The translations under genes were made by a program, and so were the position numbers. The notes below the pieces were generated by a model. The model was given only the letters and a program-made list of their open reading frames with translations, made no database searches and was not told where the DNA came from. Shown piece by piece: positions 1 to 8,317 of a DNA stretch of 17,875 nt. Origin of the DNA: Caryophanales bacterium UBA1624 (GTDB lineage Bacteria > Bacillota_I > Bacilli_A > RFN20 > CAG-826); NCBI GenBank assembly GCA_002321395.1, contig DCMK01000051.1, forward strand, positions 974 through 18,848. The letters run 5' to 3'. Numbering within the stretch: the first letter of the stretch is position 1; each line of letters begins with the position of its first letter.

Positions 1-105
1 TACGCCTCCCAGTTCCTTTTGATCGCTTTGGCCGCTTTGCCGGAATCGCTTTCCTTCCTTTTCTCTTCCTCGAAGATCTGGATGAAGATGGAGGTGGCCT
101 CATGA
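1..105 (+). CDS. C-terminal end of a hydrophobic, probably membrane protein (partial)
   Basis: An open frame enters from the left edge and ends at a TGA at 103-105, giving 34 residues. About the first 24 residues are rich in Leu, Ala, Phe and Ser, like a final membrane helix, and a short polar tail with WMKMEV follows. The stop overlaps the ATG of the next gene in an ATGA arrangement, so the two genes are probably translationally coupled. The two small SipW-type proteins downstream make a dedicated SipW-like signal peptidase an attractive identity, because such enzymes can end in a membrane helix. No catalytic motif lies inside the window, so this is only a guess from context. Confidence 0.5.
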   Translation, partial: YASQFLLIALAALPESLSFLFSSSKIWMKMEVAS

Positions 106-2651
106 AGAAGGGCGGCTTGGCTTTCTTGTTGCTTTTCCCCTTCGCGATCTCCCTTTTGGGCGTGGTCACTTCTACTGGCGGGTTCCAACGGATCGAGAAG
201 GATCTGATCGACATCGAATGGGACTATGCCCCCCAAGTCGGATTTAAGATCCAAGGCGAGAAGGTGAAGCTCGTCGCCCATGGGATCTACGACAAAACCT
301 GCGCGCTCGCGTATGGGAACGATTTGGTTTGGACCCTGCAAAACGAGGATCCGAACGACGAGGAGGTCCACGCGACGCTTGAAAAATCAACCAAAGTCAA
401 CGATGAAGGCAATTTCGATTATTACCTTTTGGCCCTTTCGGAAGGGGATGTGACTTTGACGGTCGCCAATGCGAAAGGGACCCTTTCCAAGTCCATGACC
501 GGGATCATCTACAAGGACTTCGCCGTCACGGTCGCCCCCAAAGTCTCGCCCAGCCAATCCAACATCGACCCCAGCCTCTACTATGGCGAATTCGATTGGG
601 GGAGCCAGGGGCAAAAGAGGAAAGCGGAGATCGACTACTCCTTCTCCGTCTTCCCTTCCTCCAGCCTCACCGAATCCGCTTCTTTGGAGCTTGCTTCTTG
701 CTCAGATAACCTCGAGGTTGATTTAGCGGGCGGCAAGGTGAAAGTCAAAAACGTGGTCGAGGACGTGGAAGAGGCTTCCTTCGCCCTTTCCTTCAAAGGC
801 AAAAAGAGGGCCACCTCCTTCCGTTTGGTCAAAAACGGGATCAACGTCTATACCTATTCCGACCTATTGAAATGCACCAACCAAAGCGAAGACGGGGAGA
901 TCGTCTGCCTCCGCAGATCCTTCGAATCGCTTTCCCGTTACGCGGAGAAAGACGAAAAGGGCAACCCGCTGTTCGAAGGCGGGCAGCCGAAGCAAGCCAA
1001 GGACAACGTCGCTTTGTTCGGGAACTTCCAAGGATATTCCTCCTCCGGCTCGCCCCTCTATAGTTTCGCTTCGGAGGTCTATTCCCACCCGACCACCATG
1101 GACACGAGCTATCTGGACCAATGGAACGAGTTCGCCTCGGGGGATCCCCTCTACGCGGATTCCATCCTTTCCAAAGAGGTCTACGCGGGGCTTCGCGTCC
1201 AAAAGGATTTCTATGGGAACGGCTACACCATCTCCTTCCACAACCTGGCCTATCCCTATGGCACGACCACGATCCTCCAAGAGGATGGGACTGCGGCTTC
1301 CATCCCGACCCTAACCAAGGAGAACCTCTTCCGGGGGCCCTTGCTCACCTATTGCTTAGGCGACCCGACCCGCTTCCCCCTCATCGGGCTATATGGGGAA
1401 GACAACGCGGGCATCTACGTGGATGGGGACGGCATCCTCATCAACGATTTGGTCGCCAAAAACGCGGATTACGGCGACTCTTTCACCTTCTTGAAATATT
1501 GCGGGACGGTGGTGGACCTGCATGGGGATGGCATCACGTTGGCCAATTGCCAGCTCTCCTCGGGCAAAAACGTGGTCCGGGCCTTCTCCTGCAAGGACGC
1601 CGCGATCGTGAATTGCCTGCTTTCCAACGCCCTGAATTTCTGCCTCGACCTCGGCTCGGATTCCCTGGAGCCTTTGCAGGCGGAGAAAAAAGGCAGCTAC
1701 CTCGATCTGGACGGGGCAGTCCATAACGTCTCCTACGCGGATTGGATGGCCTCCAGCAAAGGGCAGGACGTGCTCAATGGGTATTTAGGCACTTTGTCCT
1801 CGGTTTCTTCGGGGGACACCGAATCCACCAAGAAAGCCGAGAAAGCGATCGAAAGCATCGCCTCCTCCACGGAGAGGGAGGACTGGAAGAGGGATTATCA
1901 GACCACCGTCACGTTGAAGGATTCTTATCTCTATAAGACCGGCGTCTCCTGCGTGGGGTTCGAGAATTCCTTCCATGGCCCCTTCCTCTACAACGCCTCC
2001 CCGACCCAGATCGGATCGTTGCTGGAAATGCTGTCGATCCCCATCGACGGGGAAGGGCATTCCCTGATCCCCTTCATCCCCAAGGGCATGGCGCTTCAGA
2101 TGAAGCCAAGCCTCCTGAAGGTGGAGGGCAAGACCGACTTCTACGACGACAAAAAGGTCTCCGACATCGTCTTGGAGGGCATCTTGCAGCAGGATTTCAC
2201 CGGAATCATCTCCATCCTCCCCGACGATTTGAAGGACAAGCTCTCGACCCTGAAGAAAAGCTTGGGGATCGACGCGATCTTCCCTTTGAAGGAAGCGTTG
2301 TCCGAACTGGTGGTCTCCAAGGGGTTCCAAAACGAAGAATCCGCGACCGTGTCGATGCCGTTCAGCTATTATGGAGGCGGGATCAACAATTCGGCTTTGG
2401 AGCTCTCCCGTTGGGATAACTTCCTCCCTTATGCGGGGGAGGCCAAAGAAGACTTGGTCCATTATTACCTTTACCGGAATTCCGACGGTCAGGAACGTTA
2501 TTGGAACTTCCTTTACCGCATCGTGACCATGGTCACGGGATTTGAGGATTTCCGCTTCGGCTTCTATGATGGAAGCGGATCCCACGTCGGGCTTTCGCCC
2601 AACGTGGAGGATTTGAAGAAGAACGCGCAGCAAGGAGGGGTTGCCCCATGA
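102..2651 (+). CDS. Large exported protein with Ig-like and beta-helix-like regions (849 aa), function unknown
   Basis: The N terminus is MKKGG followed by a hydrophobic stretch to about residue 23, a signal peptide or single N-terminal anchor. No lipobox and no LPXTG-type C-terminal anchor are visible. Residues about 50-138 look like a bacterial Ig-like (Big_2-type) fold, with a GDVTLTVANAKGTLS pattern near 115-129. Residues about 365-515 have short hydrophobic rungs with Asn/Asp/Gly turns (for example GILINDL, DGITLANCQL, AAIVNCLL), as in right-handed beta-helix surface proteins. No catalytic motif was recognised. The start overlaps the preceding stop (ATGA), and its own TGA overlaps the next ATG, so it sits in a coupled operon of exported proteins. 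An extracellular structural or adhesive role is inferred from context only. Confidence 0.82.
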   Translation: MKKGGLAFLLLFPFAISLLGVVTSTGGFQRIEKDLIDIEWDYAPQVGFKIQGEKVKLVAHGIYDKTCALAYGNDLVWTLQNEDPNDEEVHATLEKSTKVNDEGNFDYYLLALSEGDVTLTVANAKGTLSKSMTGIIYKDFAVTVAPKVSPSQSNIDPSLYYGEFDWGSQGQKRKAEIDYSFSVFPSSSLTESASLELASCSDNLEVDLAGGKVKVKNVVEDVEEASFALSFKGKKRATSFRLVKNGINVYTYSDLLKCTNQSEDGEIVCLRRSFESLSRYAEKDEKGNPLFEGGQPKQAKDNVALFGNFQGYSSSGSPLYSFASEVYSHPTTMDTSYLDQWNEFASGDPLYADSILSKEVYAGLRVQKDFYGNGYTISFHNLAYPYGTTTILQEDGTAASIPTLTKENLFRGPLLTYCLGDPTRFPLIGLYGEDNAGIYVDGDGILINDLVAKNADYGDSFTFLKYCGTVVDLHGDGITLANCQLSSGKNVVRAFSCKDAAIVNCLLSNALNFCLDLGSDSLEPLQAEKKGSYLDLDGAVHNVSYADWMASSKGQDVLNGYLGTLSSVSSGDTESTKKAEKAIESIASSTEREDWKRDYQTTVTLKDSYLYKTGVSCVGFENSFHGPFLYNASPTQIGSLLEMLSIPIDGEGHSLIPFIPKGMALQMKPSLLKVEGKTDFYDDKKVSDIVLEGILQQDFTGIISILPDDLKDKLSTLKKSLGIDAIFPLKEALSELVVSKGFQNEESATVSMPFSYYGGGINNSALELSRWDNFLPYAGEAKEDLVHYYLYRNSDGQERYWNFLYRIVTMVTGFEDFRFGFYDGSGSHVGLSPNVEDLKKNAQQGGVAP

Positions 2652-3736
2652 ACAGATTCGTCAAAAAAGGTTGTTTGCATCTTTTGGCCTTAACGGCCCT
2701 TTTGGGAGTCTCGTCCTGCTCCTTCTTCACCGATCCGGATTCGGGGGTGACCATCAAAACGGTCGAGACCTCCGTTCTGGAAAATGGGGACACCCAGGTC
2801 AAGATCATCTACGACAACGAGAACAAGGACCCGACCGTCTTCGTTTTGCCCGCCGCCAACGGAATCAAAGAGGTCACTTCCGTCAAAGAGGAGAACGGCT
2901 CCACGACCATCACATTCAAGACCAGCGATGGGAAAAGCTCTTCCTTCACCCTCCCCGCGGTGAGATCCATCTCCTACATCGAGCCCGTCTATAACGAGGA
3001 CGGGTCGATCACCTTGAAGATCGTCTATACCGATGGCTCCACCGAAAACAAGCTCATCACCCTTTCCAAAGGCGACAAAGGCGACCCGGGCAAAGATGGG
3101 GAAGACGGAAGGGGGATCGTTTCGATCACCTCCGCCACCCAGCCGGACGGGTCGGTGAAATTGACCATCACCTACACCGATGAGACCACCGAGGACTTCC
3201 TCGTTCCTATGGGGGTTGGCATCGTCGCCACCGATTACCAAACCGACGAAGAGGGGAACCTCACGGTCACCATCACCTACAGCGATGGCACCCACCAGGA
3301 TTTCACCCTGAACCGCCAGTCCTGCTGGTTCTCCGGGGAAGGGCAGCCCAAGAACTCTTTGGGGCAGCCGGGGGATTATTATTTCGACCGCTCCAAGACG
3401 GGGATGGCGATCTATTACAAAGACGAGACCGATTCCTGGAAGGAGATCGTTTCCTTCGCCGAGCAAAGCAATACGACCTACACGGTTTCCTTTGAGCTCA
3501 ACGCGGATGGGGATAGCTCCGCCCAATACCTTTACGATGCGGAATCCTCCTACGTCATCAAAAAGGGGCAGACCTTCCTTTCCTCCAAACTCTCCGTCCC
3601 CTTGGCCTCCCGCGATGGCTACGTCTTCGATGGGTGGTATACTGCCTCCATCGTGAATCCCACGACGGGGAAATTCACCGATCTGACTACCGTTTGGTGC
3701 GACATGACCCTCCACGCGCATTGGGTCAAAAATTGA
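2648..3736 (+). CDS. Surface lipoprotein with five degenerate repeats, collagen-like segment and InlB-type C-terminal repeat (362 aa)
   Basis: The N terminus has two lysines, a hydrophobic core and a lipobox-like VSSC with Cys24, so lipid anchoring is likely. Residues 36-224 are five degenerate repeats of about 33-49 residues, each built as I-x-x-(V/I)...G(S/T)xTxxIxYxDG(S/T)x...FxL. Unit 3 ends in a collagen-like GDKGDPGKDGEDGRG (residues 142-156). Residues about 227-267 (GQPKNSLGQPGDYYFD, then TGMAIYYK and W-x-x-I) resemble a short domain common after collagen-like stretches in Firmicutes surface proteins and phage fibres. Residues about 278-360 form an InlB/Listeria-Bacteroides-type repeat with the hallmark GYVFDGWYT and a closing LHAHW. 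It overlaps the upstream stop by an ATGA junction. The likely role is a surface-anchored fibre or adhesin component; the ligand is unknown. Confidence 0.87.
   Translation: MNRFVKKGCLHLLALTALLGVSSCSFFTDPDSGVTIKTVETSVLENGDTQVKIIYDNENKDPTVFVLPAANGIKEVTSVKEENGSTTITFKTSDGKSSSFTLPAVRSISYIEPVYNEDGSITLKIVYTDGSTENKLITLSKGDKGDPGKDGEDGRGIVSITSATQPDGSVKLTITYTDETTEDFLVPMGVGIVATDYQTDEEGNLTVTITYSDGTHQDFTLNRQSCWFSGEGQPKNSLGQPGDYYFDRSKTGMAIYYKDETDSWKEIVSFAEQSNTTYTVSFELNADGDSSAQYLYDAESSYVIKKGQTFLSSKLSVPLASRDGYVFDGWYTASIVNPTTGKFTDLTTVWCDMTLHAHWVKN
2753..3319 (+). repeat. Five in-frame degenerate tandem repeats in the lipoprotein gene
   Basis: The encoded units are residues 36-72, 73-107, 108-156, 157-191 and 192-224. 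Each begins with Ile followed by a small beta-strand, has an acidic NG/DG turn in the middle, then an alternating strand such as LTITYTD, and ends in a hydrophobic FxLP-like strand. Similarity is visible at protein level; the DNA is well diverged, so this is an old duplication rather than a recent slippage array. The collagen-like insert falls between units 3 and 4 (3071-3115). Confidence 0.75.
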
Positions 3737-3761
3737 ATTTCTGTGGCGTTTTCAAAGCAAG

Positions 3762-3768
3762 AAAGGAG
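3762..3768 (+). promoter_or_regulatory. Ribosome binding site that fixes a GTG start
   Basis: AAAGGAG lies six bases before the GTG at 3775. The alternative TTG at 3781 would be twelve bases away and would remove only two residues, so GTG is preferred. There is no ATG near the signal peptide. Confidence 0.75.
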
Positions 3769-3774
3769 TAAGAA

Positions 3775-6700
3775 GTGAACTTGTTTCGCAAATTCAAAAG
3801 CAAATTCAGCAAGATCGCCCTCTCCTTTTCGTTGTTGCTTGGGGCATTAACGGGAATCGTTGGCGTTAGCGGCGTGGGGTATGCGGCAAGTAGAGAGGCG
3901 GTGTCTGGGTTTAATGTGCCTAACTGTGGCTTGTCGTGTGAATGGTCTACCGGTTTGTCGGTTGGTGCGGAGCACGAAAAATCCTACTCGCCAACCAATC
4001 AAACGTTAGAGACCACGGTAAAGTCCGGGACGACAAGCGCAACCTTGACCTTCACTTTTACTAACAATTATCCATCTAATGCAGTTTTATCTTTTACTGT
4101 TCAAACTCTTGAAAACAAAGGCGAAGTGAAATTCGACGGGAAAAATTGCTCAAAAGGGGCTAATTATTCAAAAGAGCTATCTTCGAAAGGCACTGTTGCT
4201 TTGGTGGTTAAAGCATCAAGCAGTTGGCTGAACCCACAAAGCACCAAAGTCGTTCTTTTCGGTATCTCTTTGGCCCCTCTTTATTACAATACCACTTTTG
4301 AAGTATCCCCTGGTGGCGAATATTCAGTCAACGGAAAGAAACAAACGGAGAAATCCATACGTAAAGATAAACAGGTTTATACGCTTAATGCTACGCCGGA
4401 GACTGGTTATGTTTTTTCGGGGTGGGTGAGAGACGGTTCGCTTCTTTCAAAAAATAATCCCTATAACTATGTCGCAACCAAAGACTCTACAATCAATCCG
4501 ACTTTTTCCTTGATACAAAACGCCAGTCTTTTTAAGGTGGGAACCAATTACTTCAGCAGTCTTACCGCCGCCATTAACGCGGCCAATACCTCGTCAAATA
4601 AAACGATCGTGGCAAATTTGGCTGACACACCAGTCGTCGCCGGCGATTATGTTGTCCCCTCTGGAATCACTTTGCTTGTTCCCTTTGACGCAAACGATTC
4701 CGTTATTTTGCCGGGGGATGAAAACCTACTAAAAAAAGATAACGCCACTAACGTGCTCTTCCGGAATTTGATATTGATGCCAGGCTGCAACATTACTTTT
4801 CAAGGATCGTCCACCCTTTATGTCGGATCGATCGTCTATGCCGTTTCCTATGGGAAAACTTCTTGCCCGGTCGGGCCTTATGGGATGATTACGACTTCGG
4901 AAAATAGCTCAATCACTATGGGCAGCGGAAGCACGCTTTATTGCTTTGGCTTCATCAATGGAAGCGGCGTTGTCACCGCAGAGGCTGGCTCCACGGTTTA
5001 TGAACTTTTTCAATTGACCAATTACAGAGGGGGCGGATATACCAATGAAATAGTCGGCGATGATACGAAGCCAAAAGTGTTTCCGTTCAATCAATATTAT
5101 GTTCAAAACATCGAATGCGCTTTGCGCATTGAAAAAGGGGCTTCGGAAAAAGTGTTCGGCGCAATCTATACAAACGGCTGGAAAGGCATCGGGGCTCAAT
5201 ATCTAACGGCGCAATTTACTTTTATAGGCGATGGAGGACTTTTCGTATTATCGTCTGGCTATTGCGAAAAAAAGTACCATCCCGAAACCGATCGGGTCGA
5301 AATCCGCATTCATGGGGATGGCAAAATTTCCAACATCGTTATCAATTTTAAAGGTATCACTGAGATTAAAACGGCTGAGTATGTGCTTCCGATTTCCAAT
5401 TGCTACGACCTGATTTTAGAAAATGGGACCGTGACCACTGAACAAGATTTTTCCTTGATTCCCGGCGCGACGCTTACCCTTAACAAAGGATCCACTTTCG
5501 AACTCAACAACAGGCTTTTCGTCCATTCGTCTTCGGATTGGAAAGGCAAGCCCTATGTCAGTGGCACAGCTTGGACGGTTCCAGTCGCCTATACGCCGGA
5601 AAATGGGACGAAATCCCCCCGCGACGGAAAAGACCCAGGAATGGCGCAGCTCAATGTTTTGGGGAGCCTTCAAATTGCTTCGAATGGGTATCTCTACGTT
5701 TCGAATCAAACGGATGCGTTAGTTGTTTCCAAAACTGATTCCGGTGCTGTCGGCACAGGAAAAATTGAGTTTCTCGGAAGAAACGAAACTGGATCCGAAA
5801 CATCCATCGAAAGACAATATTCCAAAGGAACCCATGAGTCTGGCAGCCTTACGTATGAGGTTGAATACGCGGAAATGACCGTATATACCTCTTGGCACGA
5901 AGAGGTGAGCCAAAATCAGAAGATGAGCTATGATTTGGAAAAAAACAAATGGCTTGCACGCGGGCTTTCTTTCGTTTTCGTTGCCGCGGATTCTACAAAA
6001 ACCTACACAATTGACGTTCAGTCGGGTGGCGCTTTTAATCTTCCCTCTCTTGACACCGTTTCTACTGTCTTAAATATTGCCTCCTTATATTTTTGGATTG
6101 ATGAAAATGGTGTTTCCCACGATTTGACCGAAAAAATCAATGCAAGCAAATATCCTAACGGCCAAACTTTTACCGCTTTTACAGATGGCTGGATCACGAG
6201 AAGCAGCAAAACTTATTTTTATGACGCTGTCTTGGGGAAAGTAACCGGGATTTATCAAACCTATGCATCTGATAACCGCAATTTGTTGAAAACCTTCCTT
6301 TTTGATTCAGATGGCGTTTTGCAGACTTCATTCACCGGCGTAGAAACCAACTCGTTGGATGGGCAGTTGTATTATTTCGAAAACGGTGTTGCGATGCCGG
6401 ATAAAGGCCTTATTAAAATTAAAGATTCTTCTTCTGACTCCTATTATTTTTTCGGTGAAAACGGATATGCCTATAAATCCGGCACCTACCATTTATCTTC
6501 CGACAAATTGAATGGTTATTTCGCGGAAGGCTCTTTCACGTTCGATGCGAACGGGGTTCTTACCTCGTTCACTTCAGACGCTTCCTTCTCCCTCGGCGAG
6601 GGCGGATCCCTTAGCAACAACGCCTTCACTCTAGACGGAGTGAAAGCCGGGGTTGGACTATTCACCCTTTCCAACGACAGTCATGTCTATTACGCGAAGG

Positions 6701-6858
6701 ATGATGGCTCCTTGGCGAAGAACGAAACCGTCTATGTATCCAAGACCAACGGAATCAAGGATTCTTCGGGCAATGCGATCGAGGAAGGCCTTTATTGGTT
6801 TGACGGATCCGGATATATGTTCGACGCATCGTATCAGACGATGCAGAAGGGGGCTTAA
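3775..6858 (+). CDS. Very large secreted surface protein: signal peptide, divergent InlB-like domain, beta-helix core, cell-wall-binding-like tail (1027 aa)
   Basis: A basic N terminus (NLFRKFKSKFSK), a hydrophobic core and GYAAS near residues 35-39 give a classical signal peptide. Residues about 85-165 form a beta-rich domain. Residues about 173-245 resemble a divergent InlB/bacterial repeat (LNATPETGYVFSGW). Residues about 250-640 contain many short hydrophobic strands of pectin-lyase-like or beta-helix character. From about residue 800 to the end, aromatic-Gly units recur (YFYDAVLG, FLFDSDGV, LYYFENG, YYFFGENGY, GLYWFDGSGYMFD), reminiscent of choline-binding or cell-wall-binding repeats. 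No enzyme motif was recognised. The middle of the gene is clearly richer in A+T than both gene ends and the neighbours, suggesting a transferred or exchanged passenger segment. The gene follows the lipoprotein after 38 bases and is followed by the next gene after five. Confidence 0.85.
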   Translation: MNLFRKFKSKFSKIALSFSLLLGALTGIVGVSGVGYAASREAVSGFNVPNCGLSCEWSTGLSVGAEHEKSYSPTNQTLETTVKSGTTSATLTFTFTNNYPSNAVLSFTVQTLENKGEVKFDGKNCSKGANYSKELSSKGTVALVVKASSSWLNPQSTKVVLFGISLAPLYYNTTFEVSPGGEYSVNGKKQTEKSIRKDKQVYTLNATPETGYVFSGWVRDGSLLSKNNPYNYVATKDSTINPTFSLIQNASLFKVGTNYFSSLTAAINAANTSSNKTIVANLADTPVVAGDYVVPSGITLLVPFDANDSVILPGDENLLKKDNATNVLFRNLILMPGCNITFQGSSTLYVGSIVYAVSYGKTSCPVGPYGMITTSENSSITMGSGSTLYCFGFINGSGVVTAEAGSTVYELFQLTNYRGGGYTNEIVGDDTKPKVFPFNQYYVQNIECALRIEKGASEKVFGAIYTNGWKGIGAQYLTAQFTFIGDGGLFVLSSGYCEKKYHPETDRVEIRIHGDGKISNIVINFKGITEIKTAEYVLPISNCYDLILENGTVTTEQDFSLIPGATLTLNKGSTFELNNRLFVHSSSDWKGKPYVSGTAWTVPVAYTPENGTKSPRDGKDPGMAQLNVLGSLQIASNGYLYVSNQTDALVVSKTDSGAVGTGKIEFLGRNETGSETSIERQYSKGTHESGSLTYEVEYAEMTVYTSWHEEVSQNQKMSYDLEKNKWLARGLSFVFVAADSTKTYTIDVQSGGAFNLPSLDTVSTVLNIASLYFWIDENGVSHDLTEKINASKYPNGQTFTAFTDGWITRSSKTYFYDAVLGKVTGIYQTYASDNRNLLKTFLFDSDGVLQTSFTGVETNSLDGQLYYFENGVAMPDKGLIKIKDSSSDSYYFFGENGYAYKSGTYHLSSDKLNGYFAEGSFTFDANGVLTSFTSDASFSLGEGGSLSNNAFTLDGVKAGVGLFTLSNDSHVYYAKDDGSLAKNETVYVSKTNGIKDSSGNAIEEGLYWFDGSGYMFDASYQTMQKGA

Positions 6859-6863
6859 CGAGA

Positions 6864-7535
6864 ATGGCTCCCCGCAGGATCAAAAACAGGACCGCCTTGA
6901 TGACGGGGTTGCTGGGCCTATGTTGTCTTTCTCTTTTCGGCATCGGCTTCTCGGCGTGGAACATCGTCAACGATGACCCTATGCCCGGAAGTGGGGAAAT
7001 CAAAGCCGAAGCAGACGGAGAATTCATCGCTTCGATCAATGACTGCATCGCCATCTCTTGCGAATCCAGCCCCGTTTTAGGCCGTTATCGGTTCGAAGGC
7101 GATTCGTCCACTTCGCTGAACGCGGATCTGATCTATTCCTTCACGACGATCGAGAACAAGATGCCCGACTTCATGAAGAAAGGGTCTTCCTTCTCCCTTC
7201 GCTGCACCTTCGGGGTTTATGACGTCGGCGCTTCGTCCTATCTCAATGTCATGGCAGGCGCGAATTCCCAAAACGGCTATTCTTCCTTAACCGGGGTGAC
7301 CTGGGGCGCGAATAAGATTTCTTCTCTTACCTACTCCGATGATGGCGGATACGTTTATTTCTTGATGGATTTCTCTGTGCCTTCCGCGAATGCGGAAAGC
7401 ACTTCGAAATTGTCTTTCCATTTCTCCAATTCCTTGGTGCTCGGGGTGAATGCCTACCTAAAAGAGGATTCGTCCCATTCTTTGTCCGACCTCCGTTATC
7501 GGATGCGCTTTTCCTTTGGGGGAGTTTCTTCATGA
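6864..7535 (+). CDS. Small exported protein with SipW/TasA-like N terminus (223 aa)
   Basis: The N terminus MAPRRIKNR plus a hydrophobic core ending GIGFSAWNIVND fits the pattern of SipW-processed proteins such as TasA/CalY, where the core runs into Gly, small residues, an aromatic and Asn/Asp. The mature part is rich in Ser, Tyr, Gly and alternating hydrophobics, consistent with a beta-sandwich, and has no catalytic motif. An AAGGGGG site at 6847-6853 sits ten bases before the ATG. The gene begins five bases after the preceding stop and its own stop overlaps the next ATG. By family analogy it may be a matrix-fibre or surface-subunit protein; that is inference, as overall similarity to TasA cannot be shown here. 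Confidence 0.78.
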   Translation: MAPRRIKNRTALMTGLLGLCCLSLFGIGFSAWNIVNDDPMPGSGEIKAEADGEFIASINDCIAISCESSPVLGRYRFEGDSSTSLNADLIYSFTTIENKMPDFMKKGSSFSLRCTFGVYDVGASSYLNVMAGANSQNGYSSLTGVTWGANKISSLTYSDDGGYVYFLMDFSVPSANAESTSKLSFHFSNSLVLGVNAYLKEDSSHSLSDLRYRMRFSFGGVSS

Positions 7536-8188
7536 ATAAGAAGAGCAAACTCGCCTTAGGGATTGGGCTTCCTTGCTTTGCTTTGGTCGCCTCCATCGGC
7601 GTCGGCGTTTCGGCGTGGGTGGCGATCGACATCACCGAGGATAGCCAATCCCTCAGCCAGGTCCTTTACACGGTTGAGCTTTATAACGATAAGCAGCTCG
7701 TTAAACAGTACTCTGGGCTAGAACGGGACAGCTCTTTTGAATTACCTTCTTTATCCGATTCCGGGAATAAACGTTTCTCCTATTGGCATGAACAGGGAAA
7801 GACCCAGCAATACACGGGGACGGTCTCCCTTTCGAAGTTCACCCCGGATCCAACAAACCATATCGTGAAGCTTTATGCTTCTTGGGAAACGATCCCCCAA
7901 ATCAAAGTGACCTATGAAACCCAGACGTATACGGTCAATCTGACTTTGCAGGACCCTTATATCTTCCCTTTGTTCAATCTCAATCCGGGCTTCACCGTAA
8001 CGGGGAAGACCTTGACTGGGTATTCCTATTCCAAAGAAATCGCCTATAAGAAGCGGACCGCGAATGGATATTCGGATGAGACGGGGAAAAGCTTTGGAGT
8101 CAACGATGCTTTGGTTTTGACATCCTCTGTTTTCCCGGAACTGAGCAGTGAAACCCCCATCATCGAATTGACGGCGGTCTATTCCTGA
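7532..8188 (+). CDS. Small exported protein with SipW/TasA-like N terminus and InlB-type repeats (218 aa)
   Basis: MNKKSK plus a hydrophobic core ending GVGVSAWVAIDI closely parallels the N terminus of the preceding gene and again fits a SipW-type signal. Residues about 48-120 form an InlB-like repeat (SYWHEQGK in the middle, VKLYASW at the end). Residues about 124-218 look like a second, more divergent copy ending IELTAVYS. The ATG overlaps the previous stop (ATGA), so the pair is probably made in a fixed ratio. It is the last gene of the exported-protein run. No clear intrinsic terminator was found in the 129 bases before the next gene, which is on the opposite strand. Confidence 0.78.
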   Translation: MNKKSKLALGIGLPCFALVASIGVGVSAWVAIDITEDSQSLSQVLYTVELYNDKQLVKQYSGLERDSSFELPSLSDSGNKRFSYWHEQGKTQQYTGTVSLSKFTPDPTNHIVKLYASWETIPQIKVTYETQTYTVNLTLQDPYIFPLFNLNPGFTVTGKTLTGYSYSKEIAYKKRTANGYSDETGKSFGVNDALVLTSSVFPELSSETPIIELTAVYS

Positions 8189-8317
8189 TTGGGCTTTAAG
8201 ACGCTTGGCGCAAACATCTTTCAACGCTTTTCGCTTGGGCTTTGGAACGCGCCTTTTGACAAAGCATCGAGAAAGGTAAAAGCACAATAGCGGGGGACTG
8301 TGAGTTGCACTGGCAGC

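Noticed and set aside
1785..2633. A 282-codon minus-strand frame opposite the 849-residue protein
   Set aside because: No recognisable domain or start signal, and the plus-strand gene is continuous and coupled at both ends.
2690..3721. A 343-codon minus-strand frame opposite the lipoprotein gene
   Set aside because: The plus strand has a lipobox, repeats and an InlB-type domain, while the minus frame has only Gly/Val/Asp-rich sequence and no ribosome site.
8189..8317. A possible terminator (GGCGC ... GCGCC followed by TTTT) after the exported-protein operon
   Set aside because: The arms are only five bases long and about 40 bases apart, too weak for an intrinsic terminator.
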